Shown here: one piece after another, positions 5,243 to 5,256 of the stretch | Position numbering within the stretch: the first letter of the stretch is position 1 | How the letters are laid out: the number at the start of each line of letters is the position of its first letter | DNA from: JAVXAG01 sp036660615 | GTDB taxonomy: Bacteria; Bacillota; Clostridia; Peptostreptococcales; Anaerovoracaceae | NCBI GenBank assembly: GCA_036660615.1 | Contig: JAVXAG010000116.1 | Span: 1-5,256 of the forward strand | Direction: 5' to 3' | DNA length: 5,256 nt | Notes under the pieces: model-generated | What the model saw: only the letters and a program-made list of their open reading frames with translations | Databases searched by the model: none | What the model was told of the DNA's origin: nothing | Position numbers and translations under genes: made by a program

Positions 5243-5256
5243 AAAGCACCTTGTAG
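5243..5256 (+). terminator. Probable first half of the bcd-etfBA terminator, cut by the window edge
   Basis: AAAGCACCTTGTAG begins 21 bp after the etfA stop codon. AAAGCACCT looks like the 5' arm of a terminator, TGT like its loop, and the final AG like the first bases of the 3' arm. The stem would be complete if the next bases continue as GTGCTTT. Only two base pairs can be checked inside the window. Confidence 0.4.

Overview
The window looks like chromosome of a low-GC, anaerobic, spore-forming Firmicute of the class Clostridia. It carries a complete spoIIA sporulation operon next to a bcd-etfB-etfA operon of the butyrate-type energy metabolism found in fermentative clostridia. Other clostridial signs are the AT-rich intergenic DNA, strong AGGAGG-type ribosome binding sites and AGA-dominated arginine codons. 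The genus cannot be fixed from sequence alone. All six genes are on the + strand and intact, and no mobile element, CRISPR array, tRNA or rRNA was seen.

Positions 1-235 hold no gene I can support. They look like a regulatory leader, with a near-perfect Fur-type box (105-119), a perfect Spo0A box (150-158), a weaker opposite-facing Spo0A-like box two helical turns away (170-178), and a possible promoter (187-215) just before the spoIIAA ribosome binding site. Positions 236-1761 are spoIIAA, spoIIAB and sigF, each overlapping the next by 11 bp. SpoIIAB is the anti-sigma factor and kinase, SpoIIAA is the anti-anti-sigma factor, and SigF is the forespore sigma factor they control. An 18-bp hairpin that starts inside the last sigF codons (1753-1792) probably ends this transcript.

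Positions 1762-1960 are a 199-bp spacer. After the terminator it holds a 16-bp perfect palindrome, four spaced GCAA-rich repeats and a 7-bp stem-loop just before the bcd ribosome binding site. No convincing promoter could be picked there. Positions 1961-5221 encode a short-chain acyl-CoA (probably butyryl-CoA) dehydrogenase and both subunits of its electron-transfer flavoprotein. EtfA carries an extra N-terminal ferredoxin domain with two [4Fe-4S] motifs. Together these would form a complex that reduces an enoyl-CoA with NADH and probably bifurcates electrons to ferredoxin. The final bases (5243-5256) look like the first half of a terminator cut by the window edge.

The genes are well-known families and I see no undescribed system in the coding regions. 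The parts most worth a second look are regulatory: the Fur-type box in the sporulation leader and the repeats upstream of bcd.
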